DNA from: Micrococcales bacterium
GTDB lineage: Bacteria > Actinomycetota > Actinomycetes > Actinomycetales > Dermatophilaceae
DNA length: 6,603 nucleotides
Direction of reading: 5' to 3'
NCBI GenBank assembly: GCA_003132125.1
Contig: PKWT01000113.1
Location: 326-6,928 of the forward strand
Part shown: in pieces, positions 1-5,894 of the stretch
Layout: each line of letters starts with the position of its first letter
Numbering within the stretch: the first letter of the stretch is position 1
Made by a program: the position numbers and the translations under genes
The notes under the pieces: generated by a model
The model's input: the letters and a program-made list of their open reading frames with translations, nothing else
Database searches by the model: none
Told to the model about the DNA's origin: nothing

Positions 1-344
1 GGGTGGGCATAGACGATGGAGCGGTACTCGGCGACATCAGCGAAGTTGCGCAGCGCCTGGATGCCTCCACTCGTGGCGCAGGCACCGATCGTGACCAAGA
101 GGCGGGAAGCTTTGCGTACCTCCTGGATGCGCTCTGCGTCAGCGGTCGTGGTCACCGAGCCCTCCACGAGCGAGACGTCGTAGGGTCCCTCGACCACGGC
201 GCGGGTGGCTTCCGGGAAGTAGGCGATCTCCACCGCTCCCGCCAGCGGGATGAGCTCGTCCTCGCAGTTGAGCAGGGTGAGCTGACAGCCGTCGCAGGAG
301 GCGAACTTCCAGACGGCCAGCTTCGGGCGACCATTCTCTGTCAC
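1..344 (-). CDS. hyhS: Group 3b-type [NiFe] hydrogenase small subunit (partial, C-terminal part outside window)
   Basis: Only the first 114 codons are present; the gene runs off the left edge. It is the electron-transferring small subunit (delta, HydD-like) of a cytosolic NAD(P)-linked [NiFe] hydrogenase. It passes electrons between the Ni-Fe large subunit and the diaphorase through iron-sulfur clusters. The sequence shows the proximal-cluster pair C17-D-G-C20 followed by QLTLLNCEDEL, then the third ligand C89 in IGACATSGGIQ, the usual layout of the NADH-dehydrogenase 20-kDa/hydrogenase small-subunit family. There is no twin-arginine signal, which fits a cytoplasmic soluble enzyme. The GTG start at 344 is one base after the hyhG stop (TGA-C-GTG) and has a strong GGGAGG site (351-356) six bases upstream. 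A related quinone- or ferredoxin-linked 20-kDa subunit is the alternative, but the upstream HyhG and HyhB partners favour group 3b. Confidence 0.88.
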   Translation of the reverse strand, partial: MTENGRPKLAVWKFASCDGCQLTLLNCEDELIPLAGAVEIAYFPEATRAVVEGPYDVSLVEGSVTTTADAERIQEVRKASRLLVTIGACATSGGIQALRNFADVAEYRSIVYAH

Positions 345-345
345 G

Positions 346-1203
346 TCACACCTCCCGGAGTCCGAGCAGACCAGTGACCTGCGCGTAGGGCAGCACCGGG
401 CCGTCGACGCAGACGAACAGCTCGCGGTACTGGCAGTGCCCGCACAGGCCCACCCCGCAGCGCATGTTGCGCTCGAGGGACACCCGGATACGGCTGGAAC
501 GCACACCGCGCCCGACGAGCGCGAGCGCCGTGTGCCGCATCATGACCTCGGGGCCGCAGATGAGGGCGAGCGTGGACCTCGGGTCGAACCCGGCGCGCGG
601 GATGAGCTTCGTCACCAGACCGACGCGACCCTGCCACGACTCCCGCCCATAGTCGACGGTGACGAGGACTTCCATCCCCTGGTCTTCCCACTGCTTCAGC
701 TCGTCGACGAAGAGCAGCTCTTCCGGGCTCCGGGCGCCATACATCAGCACCACCCGTCCAAAGTCCTCCCGGTGGGCGAGGACTTCGAGCACAGCCGGTC
801 GCAGCGGCGCCAGCCCGATGCCGCCCCCGACGAAGACCACATCCCGACTGTGACCGTCGGCCACGTCCCATCCGGTGCCGTATGGCCCACGGACGCCCAT
901 CACGTCGCCGACTGCCGTGCGGGCGAGAGCATGCGTGACGGCGCCGACGTCGCGCACCGTGTGCTGCAGCGGGCCGGCGACGTGGGCGTCACCGCTGACG
1001 GAGATCGGCACCTCTCCGACGCCGAAGGCCGACAGCATCGTGAACTGGCCGGGGATGAAGGCCAGGGGCACGCCGTCATTCGGCTCGAGCATGATCGTGA
1101 ACGTGTCGGCGGTGTCCTGTCGCCGATCGACGAGGCGGAACAGTCGCGGGACCATTGCGCTCTCGACCGGTTGCACGGCGGTCGGCTCAGCGAGGCGAGG
1201 CAT
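346..1203 (-). CDS. hyhG: Hydrogenase diaphorase subunit: FAD/NAD(P)H- and [2Fe-2S]-binding oxidoreductase (gamma)
   Basis: This 285-residue protein exchanges electrons between NAD(P)H and the iron-sulfur chain of the hydrogenase. The N-terminal flavin domain (about 18-115) has the PGQF motif (51-54) and VPISVSGD, the family's counterpart of the FAD-binding RxYS motif. The NAD(P) domain (about 120-235) has VFVGGGIGLAPLRP, MYGARSPEEL and LICGPEVMM. The C-terminal cluster motif is C249-x4-C254-x2-C257-x7-C265, followed by VDGPV; this is the [2Fe-2S] arrangement of the PyrK/HydG family. The chosen ATG overlaps the upstream gene by 17 bases and has GGAG (1210-1213) six bases ahead. A second in-frame ATG at 1155 would shorten the protein by 16 residues but has a weaker ribosome site. 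The protein lies between the cyclic-nucleotide-fold gene and hyhS. NADP rather than NAD preference is known for group 3b relatives and is not proved here. Confidence 0.9.
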   Translation of the reverse strand: MPRLAEPTAVQPVESAMVPRLFRLVDRRQDTADTFTIMLEPNDGVPLAFIPGQFTMLSAFGVGEVPISVSGDAHVAGPLQHTVRDVGAVTHALARTAVGDVMGVRGPYGTGWDVADGHSRDVVFVGGGIGLAPLRPAVLEVLAHREDFGRVVLMYGARSPEELLFVDELKQWEDQGMEVLVTVDYGRESWQGRVGLVTKLIPRAGFDPRSTLALICGPEVMMRHTALALVGRGVRSSRIRVSLERNMRCGVGLCGHCQYRELFVCVDGPVLPYAQVTGLLGLREV

Positions 1204-1669
1204 CGGTGGCTCCGGGGCCTCCGTACAGGTCGAGCAGCCGCATCTGGGCGGCCACCAACCGTCCGTTCATCACCTGGGTAACGCGTTTCATGAGCTCATA
1301 TCCCAGGTGGGCATCGGTGTCGCACTTGCCGCGCAGGCACGCCCCGTCGAAGGCCACCACCCCGCTGGCCTCGGCGGCGCGGGCGTCGAAGGTGGAGACG
1401 TACGGCGGCACGAGCCAGGACCAACCCACAACATCGCCTTCGTCGGCAGTGTCCAGCACCAGTGTTCCAGCGGCGGGACCATGTACCTCGATGGCGACCC
1501 GTCCGCGCCGAACGACGAAGAAGTGGTCAGCCGCGTCACCCTCGTGGCAGAGGTACTCGCCGGCGGCGAGGCTGATGTTCGTCGCGCAACCAGCGATGAG
1601 CGCCAACGTGGGCGCATCCAGTCCCTCGAAGAAGGGGTGGTCGGGCAGGTACTGCTCGATAGTGCGCAT
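1187..1669 (-). CDS. Stand-alone cyclic-nucleotide-binding-fold (Crp-N-like) protein inside hydrogenase operon
   Basis: This is a 160-residue protein consisting of one cNMP-binding beta-roll (about 10-125) plus a helical tail. It has no helix-turn-helix, so it is not a Crp-type transcription factor. Visible family features are the entry helix with HPFFEGLDAPTLALIAG, the turn GEYLCHEGDAADHFFVVRRG, and the core GTLVLDTADEGDVVGWSWL. Where Crp has FGE...R(S/T)A in its phosphate-binding cassette, this protein reads VGWSWLVPP...FDARA. The Glu is replaced by Trp, and no Arg sits at the expected place (nearest is R97). It may therefore bind cAMP weakly, or bind something else. The ATG is one base after the hyhB stop (TGA-C-ATG) with AAAGGA (1675-1680) five bases upstream. 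The end overlaps hyhG. Co-translation with the hydrogenase suggests an allosteric or assembly partner; this is inference. Longer upstream starts would lie within hyhB and were rejected. Confidence 0.85.
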   Translation of the reverse strand: MRTIEQYLPDHPFFEGLDAPTLALIAGCATNISLAAGEYLCHEGDAADHFFVVRRGRVAIEVHGPAAGTLVLDTADEGDVVGWSWLVPPYVSTFDARAAEASGVVAFDGACLRGKCDTDAHLGYELMKRVTQVMNGRLVAAQMRLLDLYGGPGATDASPR

Positions 1670-1670
1670 G

Positions 1671-2828
1671 TCATTCCTTTCCGGAGCGGATGGCGGCGAC
1701 CTCTGCCGTGAGATCGATTGCGGCCGGGCACCACGTGATGCAGCGACCGCAGCCGACGCATCCCGACGTGCCGAACTGATCCACCCACGATGCGAGCTTG
1801 TGCGTGGCCCACTGCCGGTAGCGAGACTGCACCGAGTCTCGGACGCTGCCGCCGTGGAGGTAGGAGAAGTCGGTCGTGAAACAGGAGTCCCACACCCGCC
1901 ACCGCTCCGTCGCGCTGCCGGTGAGGTCGCTGACGACGTCGACAGAGGTGCAGAAACAGGTAGGACAGACCAGCGTGCAGTTCGTGCAGGCCAGACAGCG
2001 ACTCGCCACGTCGGCCCACCGCGGGTGCTCGGGGTGCGCGTACAGCAGGTCGCGCAGACCGTTCGTGTCGAGCGACCGCCCCATGTGCTGCGCCGCCGCA
2101 GCGCCGACCTCCTGCGCGCCGAGATGGTCCTGTTCGCCCGCCGGCATGACCTCGCCACCTCCGGCGCGGGACTTCAGGTCGTCGAGGACCTCTTGGCCGC
2201 GATCGCTGCCCGGGACGACGAGGAAGCGGTGCCCGTCCTGGCCGAGGAGCTCTGTCAGCGCGAGGTCGAAGCCCTCGTCAGGGACCGGGCCGGTGCCCAT
2301 CGAGACACAGAAGCACGTGCCTCCCGGGTCGGAGCAGGTCAGCGCCACGATGAACGTGGCCTCGCGCCGTGCGACGTATGCCGTGTCGGTCACCTCCCGC
2401 TGCGCGAGGACGCGGTCGTGGATCGCGAGTGCATGCAGGTCGCAGGACCGCACGCCGAACAACGCCAAGCGTTTCGCATCGACGACAGCGGGTGTCACCT
2501 CCTTCTCGGCGCCGACCCGTCGACCGCTCCACAGCAGCTCGCGAGAGGGGAACAGCAGGGACTTCCACGCCTGAGGACCCGCGGCGAAGCCGAACAGCGC
2601 CTCGTCGTCGCGCTCACGCAACCGGTAGCTGCCGGCGTCCTGGAGATCCCCCACGCCGCGCGGAAGCTGATCGACGGACTCGATCTCGGCGTGGACCACG
2701 GCGCCGTCCCGCACGGTCGGTCCGATGACCGCCCACCCGCGTTCGCGGAGCAGGTCGATCAGCGACTGCAGCCCGGGAACAAACAGGACCATTCCCCGTA
2801 TGTCGTCCATGCGCACCTCGTCGTCCAT
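1671..2828 (-). CDS. hyhB: Hydrogenase iron-sulfur subunit with two 4Fe-4S motifs (beta)
   Basis: This is the electron-transfer subunit of the soluble group 3b hydrogenase (HydB/sulfhydrogenase beta type), 385 residues from the chosen ATG. The N-terminal half has the family signatures FGVRSCDLHAL (C129), TCSDPGGTCFC (C165, C172, C174) and the following GTGPVPDEGFDLALTEL. The C-terminal half carries two C-x2-C-x2-C-x3-C-P sites, C278/C281/C284/C288 and C357/C360/C363/C367, each fit to hold a [4Fe-4S] cluster; additional cysteines (C291, C293, C316) lie between them. It is the first gene of the operon and is followed one base later by the cyclic-nucleotide-fold gene. Two starts are equally well supported, at 2828 and 2810, because the ribosome site and start are duplicated. 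An upstream ATG at 2864 lacks a comparable site. Confidence in the family is high; the exact start is uncertain. Confidence 0.88.
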   Translation of the reverse strand: MDDEVRMDDIRGMVLFVPGLQSLIDLLRERGWAVIGPTVRDGAVVHAEIESVDQLPRGVGDLQDAGSYRLRERDDEALFGFAAGPQAWKSLLFPSRELLWSGRRVGAEKEVTPAVVDAKRLALFGVRSCDLHALAIHDRVLAQREVTDTAYVARREATFIVALTCSDPGGTCFCVSMGTGPVPDEGFDLALTELLGQDGHRFLVVPGSDRGQEVLDDLKSRAGGGEVMPAGEQDHLGAQEVGAAAAQHMGRSLDTNGLRDLLYAHPEHPRWADVASRCLACTNCTLVCPTCFCTSVDVVSDLTGSATERWRVWDSCFTTDFSYLHGGSVRDSVQSRYRQWATHKLASWVDQFGTSGCVGCGRCITWCPAAIDLTAEVAAIRSGKE

Positions 2829-2837
2829 ATGCACCTC
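2802..2837 (-). repeat. 18-bp tandem repeat duplicating the hyhB ribosome-binding site and start codon
   Basis: Two adjacent 18-bp units (minus strand 2837-2820 and 2819-2802) differ only at two neighbouring positions (AT versus GC). Each contains GAGG, a five-base spacer, an ATG and codons for Asp-Asp. The units are in frame, so initiation at the first gives MDDEVR-MDD and at the second gives MDD. Confidence 0.9.
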
Positions 2838-2942
2838 TTGGTGCGATCCTTCCGGCCTCGGCACCGGGACAGATAGGGCCTAACGTCCCGTCCTCGGCCC
2901 GATCTGACGGTGTGACTTCTACTGAGTGTGGGTGTGGCGTCG
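2838..2942 (-). promoter_or_regulatory. Intergenic region expected to hold the hydrogenase operon promoter
   Basis: These 105 bases separate the methyltransferase stop from the hyhB ribosome site, and the hydrogenase genes downstream are otherwise packed without space for a promoter. A possible -10 element TATCTG lies at 2875-2870 on the minus strand, about 40 bases before the first ATG. No clear -35 TTGACA is seen. A DosR-like palindrome overlaps the area. Promoter placement is inferred only. Confidence 0.4.
2876..2889. promoter_or_regulatory. Candidate DosR-type hypoxia box upstream of hyhB
   Basis: The minus strand reads GGGACGTTAGGCCC. This matches 12 of 14 positions of the central DosR consensus GGGACTWWAGTCCC known from mycobacteria; the plus strand also scores 12 of 14. 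The outer flanks of the 20-bp consensus match poorly. It is centred about 54 bases upstream of the first hyhB ATG. Group 3b hydrogenases of mycobacteria are hypoxia-induced under DosR, as I recall, which makes the site plausible. The site nearly abuts the suggested -10, an unusual place for an activator. Confidence 0.35.
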
Positions 2943-3617
2943 CTACGTGCGGCGGAGGACAACCCAGGTGAAGGGCTGGACGGCGCCGCCCGGGGTCACG
3001 TGCTCCTCTCGCTCGGAGTGCTCAAGGCTGAAGTCGGGCTCGAATACTGCGGCCAGTCCGTCGGCGTCGTATCGCGCCGTTGGCAGCCCCGAGCACTGGG
3101 TCGGGCCGTCCGCGGCGAAGGTGCCAAGGACCACAACCCCGCCGGACCGGACAGCACGCGAGGCCGTGGCGACGTACTGATCTCGCTGCTCGGGGCGGAC
3201 CAGGAAGTGGAACACGGCCCGATCGTGCCAGGCATCGTATGTGCGCTCTGGTTGCCAGGACAGCACGTTCGCAACGACGAACGATGCCGACCGCGGCCGC
3301 TCGCGGGGTGGGTCCTGGCGTTGATCGCCGACTCGGTCGTTCACTCGGTCGCGGATCCGGTCGCTGATCCGTTCGCGGACCAGGGCCAGGGCTTTCGCGG
3401 ACACATCGAGGGCCGTGACGTCAGACCACCCCTCATCGAGCAGAGTGTCGACGAGCGTCGATGCTCCCGCTCCGACGTCGATGACAGCGCCCAATGGTGA
3501 GGACACCGAGGTGAGCAGCCGCTGGGACGTCGTGGGTTGCCGTTGGAACCAGCTCACCTCGTCGGTGGCCTTTGTCCCATAGATGGTGTCCCAGTGCTCT
3601 GCCGCGCTCGTGCTCAT
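2943..3617 (-). CDS. Class I SAM-dependent methyltransferase, substrate unknown
   Basis: This 224-residue protein transfers a methyl group from S-adenosylmethionine to an unidentified substrate in the cytoplasm. It begins with the AEHWDTIYG...EVSWFQRQP segment typical of this small-methyltransferase family. It then has motif I AVIDVGAGAS (SAM binding), motif II region VTALDVS, and WHDRAVFHFL and GTFAADGPTQCSGLP near the expected active-site loops. An unusual Arg/Asp-rich insertion lies between motif II and FVVANV, made of four RxxD units. ATG 3617 is preferred. An in-frame GTG at 3626 would add three residues, and neither start has a strong ribosome site. It is separated by 69 bases from the membrane-protein gene upstream and by 105 from hyhB downstream, so it may be a single-gene unit. 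A link to the hydrogenase is not evident. Confidence 0.82.
   Translation of the reverse strand: MSTSAAEHWDTIYGTKATDEVSWFQRQPTTSQRLLTSVSSPLGAVIDVGAGASTLVDTLLDEGWSDVTALDVSAKALALVRERISDRIRDRVNDRVGDQRQDPPRERPRSASFVVANVLSWQPERTYDAWHDRAVFHFLVRPEQRDQYVATASRAVRSGGVVVLGTFAADGPTQCSGLPTARYDADGLAAVFEPDFSLEHSEREEHVTPGGAVQPFTWVVLRRT
3324..3371 (-). repeat. Four imperfect 12-bp tandem repeats inside the methyltransferase gene
   Basis: Four consecutive 12-bp units encode RISD, RIRD, RVND and RVGD (pattern R-[IV]-x-D). Arg codons are CGG, CGG, CGA, CGA, and the unit ends in GAC or GAT each time. The unit length is a multiple of three, so expansion keeps the frame. It lengthens the segment between the second and third strands of the Rossmann fold. 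Confidence 0.85.
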
Positions 3618-3676
3618 GCGACACACCGTAGGGCAGTCCTCACGGCGGTGCTGCTGGAGAAGGGGGGATCTGCCGA

Positions 3677-3706
3677 CCAGACGCGGCTAGCGAGCGGCAC
3701 GTCTGG
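3677..3706 (-). terminator. Possible hairpin terminator at the end of the membrane-protein gene
   Basis: Perfect 7-base arms, CCAGACG and CGTCTGG, flank a 16-base loop and span the TAG stop codon at 3687-3689. No T run follows on the minus strand; the downstream sequence is C-rich. It could end or attenuate transcription between the membrane-protein and methyltransferase genes, or act as an mRNA-stabilising hairpin. Confidence 0.4.
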
Positions 3707-4928
3707 CGCTCACGGCATACAGCACCGCTGTGGCGAGCAGCGGAAGGAAAGCGGCGAAGGCCCCGAGCACAAGAACCGAGACGATGACCCGCACCGGGTT
3801 GGGGAGGGGCAAGAGGCTGACCACAAGCCCGACATTGATGAGTAACGCACGCACGGCGTTGCCACGTTCCAGCCGCGACTGGGCTCCTCGCACGATCGCG
3901 GGTCCACCGCCGAGGACGACGGGAACCAGGAAGGTCATGGCACCGAGCACGACCTGTGCGGCGAACCCGGCGGCCAGGGGAGTGACGAGCAGTCCCAGAC
4001 GGTCGGTGACCAGCGCCCACGTCGGGCTGCTGAGCAAGACGGCGACCAGGCCCAGGAGAGATGCGACCAGCCAGATCACCGCCGCCATCACTGACCACGT
4101 CGCATAGGCGGAGGGTGTTTTGGCGCGGGCCACCCGTGCCAGTGGCGCCGCCGCCCAGAGGACTCCGCCCACATACGCCGCCACGCCGACCGCGGTCAGC
4201 ACCTGCAACCCGACGAAGGCACCCGTGACGGTGACGACGACGGAGCCGACCAGGACCGGAAGTGCTTGGCGTGCAACGCGTTCGGCGCCCTCGGCTATCC
4301 GGGTGCGCAGCATCGTCGGCCAGAGCGTGACGAGTGTGCCCATCACCGTCAGGCCGATCCAGCCCAACATGTTGAGGGTGATGTGTGCGATCACCAATCG
4401 TCCGTGCCACGGCTCGACCGGGTCACGGGCCAGGGCCGCGCCCAGTCCGGCACCGATCGGCAGGGTCAGAGACGCGTAGATGTAGTAGCGCACCGTTGCT
4501 CCGAATCGCGAAGCCAGTGCGGTCCGGACCTGGAGGGCCAGCGTGATGCCATGCGCCGCCGCGGCTGCGCCAACGACCACAGACCCGACCAGTGTCAGGA
4601 TCCAGACGCCGCTCACCATGCCTGCGACGACCGTGAGGACTCCGACGTTCAGGGCGGCAATCTTCGTGACCTGCCAACGCCGTGATCCGACGGTGGCGCG
4701 ACGCCGCAGAAGCGCGTCCGCAAAATGTGAGCTCCAGACGAAGATCGCGTTGGTGACAGCGCCAAGCAGCAGCAGGTGCACCAGCAGCCAGCGCGTTTCG
4801 GGGACGTAGCGGTTGACCACGCTGATCGCGACAAGTGAGGCGAGATAGGCAGCGACCGGCGCATTGGCGCCGAGGTGCCACGTGGTGCGGTCGCGCAAGG
4901 TCATCGGGGTCGGGGGCTGAAGAGTCAT
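3687..4928 (-). CDS. Polytopic membrane protein, NnrS-like / NirK-fusion N-domain-like
   Basis: This is a 413-residue, very hydrophobic protein with about 12 predicted membrane helices (roughly 22-40, 47-67, 89-108, 109-133, 148-167, 177-202, 223-243, 244-264, 277-300, 312-340, 360-377, 380-407). Histidines in or near helices (H18, H51, H68, H126, H175, H182) could bind heme or copper, as in the NnrS family. Segments such as LNMLGWIGLTVMGTLVTLWP and AQVVLGAMTFLVPVVLGGGP resemble, from memory, the membrane domain fused ahead of copper nitrite reductase/multicopper oxidase in some actinobacteria. Here no cupredoxin domain follows. The ATG at 4928 was chosen, with a second in-frame ATG at 4904; both have weak ribosome sites. 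It lies 61 bases after the regulator gene on the same strand, so the two are likely co-transcribed. Function in NO or nitrite metabolism is inferred from resemblance and neighbours only. Confidence 0.7.
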   Translation of the reverse strand: MTLQPPTPMTLRDRTTWHLGANAPVAAYLASLVAISVVNRYVPETRWLLVHLLLLGAVTNAIFVWSSHFADALLRRRATVGSRRWQVTKIAALNVGVLTVVAGMVSGVWILTLVGSVVVGAAAAAHGITLALQVRTALASRFGATVRYYIYASLTLPIGAGLGAALARDPVEPWHGRLVIAHITLNMLGWIGLTVMGTLVTLWPTMLRTRIAEGAERVARQALPVLVGSVVVTVTGAFVGLQVLTAVGVAAYVGGVLWAAAPLARVARAKTPSAYATWSVMAAVIWLVASLLGLVAVLLSSPTWALVTDRLGLLVTPLAAGFAAQVVLGAMTFLVPVVLGGGPAIVRGAQSRLERGNAVRALLINVGLVVSLLPLPNPVRVIVSVLVLGAFAAFLPLLATAVLYAVSARRAAR

Positions 4929-4989
4929 GAGGCTGCCGCCGTCGAGGTCGGGGGAGTAGTGGCGATGACGATGCCGACCGGCTGGCGGT

Positions 4990-5802
4990 TCACTTCGCCA
5001 TCCCGCGACCGGGGAGTAGGTCCAGTCGACAGGCACCGGGCTCCGAAAAAGGTTGCAGCGCCGTGCCTTCCGTTCGTTCAGGGTCGTTGCCAAATTCCCC
5101 GAGGGCGCCGCGCACGATGCCCAGATGGACTCCGCAGACCACCTCCGGCTGCTGGTGGGCTGCCTCGAGCAGGGGGCAGCGATGCAGCTTGACGACGCGG
5201 GCGCGGGCGTCGGCGCTTGGGGCGAACCCGAGCTCATCCAACAGGTCGATCACCTCGCGGCGAGCCACCACGTCACTGGACGCTGACGCACTGTGAGGGG
5301 CTGCGCTCTTCCTTGGCACCGTCTCGTTGGTCGCCGTCTCGCTCGACTGGTCGGTGGTCGTCCGGGACTGCCGCACCAGCTCGCGACCCCACAAGCGGCC
5401 CGCCTCAATGGCGTCTTCGTGCGGATGCCGGCTGGTCCGGGCAATCTGCCCGGCCAGCGCGGATGCCAGAGCGGCGTATTCCCTGGACCCCGGCTCCGAG
5501 CCGGCGTCAGGTGCGGCGCTGTAGAGCCATGCGGGGCGGCCGCGCCTCTGCACGTCCGCGTGGGTCCGCATGACCAGCCGGTCGTATATCAAGATGTCCA
5601 GATGTTCGCGGATCGTGTTGGGGTGCTGACGAATCAGCTCCGACAGGGCTGCCACCGTGCATGGTTCCGGCTGGTCGATCAGGACGTCAAGGACTCTCGC
5701 CCGGGCCGTTGAGAGATGGGCCAGGCGTCGGCTCACCTGTGGTGTTCGCAGGGGCCCGTACCCCGCCCGTTGCCCGGTGGTTGATCCCGGATTAGTTTTC
5801 AC
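4990..5802 (-). CDS. Helix-turn-helix regulator with three-cysteine C-terminal domain (SufR/ArsR-like)
   Basis: This is a 270-residue predicted transcription factor. The winged helix (about 28-95) contains TVAALSELIRQHPNTIREHL as the helix-turn-helix and RRGRPAWLY as the wing, typical of the SufR/ArsR-like group. A mid region (106-145) leads into a Ser/Thr/Ala-rich linker (about 146-178). The C-terminal domain DLLDELGFAP...KLHRCPLLEAAHQQPEVVC...FSEPGACRLDL holds C209-x13-C223-x34-C258 with H207 adjacent. This resembles the iron-sulfur ligand layout of SufR-type regulators, so an Fe-S or metal effector (O2, NO or redox sensing) is inferred, not shown. Translation starts at GTG 5802 with no Shine-Dalgarno; a near-leaderless transcript is possible. 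It lies upstream of the NnrS-like gene and divergent from the hemerythrin gene, so it probably controls both. No other in-frame start conserves the N-terminus. Confidence 0.78.
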   Translation of the reverse strand: MKTNPGSTTGQRAGYGPLRTPQVSRRLAHLSTARARVLDVLIDQPEPCTVAALSELIRQHPNTIREHLDILIYDRLVMRTHADVQRRGRPAWLYSAAPDAGSEPGSREYAALASALAGQIARTSRHPHEDAIEAGRLWGRELVRQSRTTTDQSSETATNETVPRKSAAPHSASASSDVVARREVIDLLDELGFAPSADARARVVKLHRCPLLEAAHQQPEVVCGVHLGIVRGALGEFGNDPERTEGTALQPFSEPGACRLDLLPGRGMAK

Positions 5803-5894
5803 GGAATAGAGTGTAATAAACTTACGCCATGCGCCGCCACTTGCGGTGCGCTGAGGCCCAAGAGCACTTATCGCATTGAGTCGGAGGACTTCTC
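5803..5894. promoter_or_regulatory. Divergent promoter region between regulator and hemerythrin-DUF2249 gene
   Basis: This 92-base region is AT-richer near 5803-5825 than its surroundings. For the minus-strand regulator a possible -10 TATTAC lies about 10 bases before the GTG start. For the plus-strand gene TTATCG (near 5868-5873) is a weak -10 candidate. A short bulged hairpin is possible at 5831-5851. A GGAGG ribosome site at 5883-5887 sits seven bases before ATG 5895. Exact promoter elements are uncertain. Confidence 0.5.
5813..5825. promoter_or_regulatory. Inverted repeat, candidate operator of the adjacent regulator
   Basis: The sequence GTAATAAACTTAC has perfect 4-base arms (GTAA/TTAC) around a 5-base centre. 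The symmetry extends to 6-base arms with one mismatch over 5811-5827. It overlaps the candidate -10 of the regulator gene, where a repressor would block its own transcription. It is one of the few AT-rich stretches in the window. Confidence 0.45.

Noticed and set aside
3..377. Plus-strand open frame of 124 codons at the left edge
   Set aside because: The minus strand encodes an unmistakable hydrogenase small subunit here; the plus frame has no family features.
703..724. Inverted repeat around GAAGAG-CTG-CTCTTC
   Set aside because: It lies inside the conserved EELLFVDEL segment of hyhG and is explained by coding sequence.
436..1281. Plus-strand open frame of 281 codons
   Set aside because: Antisense shadow of hyhG; no motif and biased composition.
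1155..2876. Long open reading frame on the plus strand (573 codons)
   Set aside because: It lies antisense to hyhB, the cyclic-nucleotide-fold gene and part of hyhG, all with clear family motifs. Its translation is low-complexity Arg/Ala/Ser-rich with no recognisable domain, as expected for a GC-rich shadow frame.
2911..2926. Possible Crp site (TGTGA half-site) upstream of hyhB, attractive because of the cNMP-fold gene
   Set aside because: Only one half matches; the expected TCACA partner is replaced by CTGAG.
4929..5237. N-terminal extension of the membrane-protein frame into the regulator gene
   Set aside because: The extra residues overlap the conserved C-terminal domain of the regulator, are not hydrophobic, and look like out-of-frame translation.
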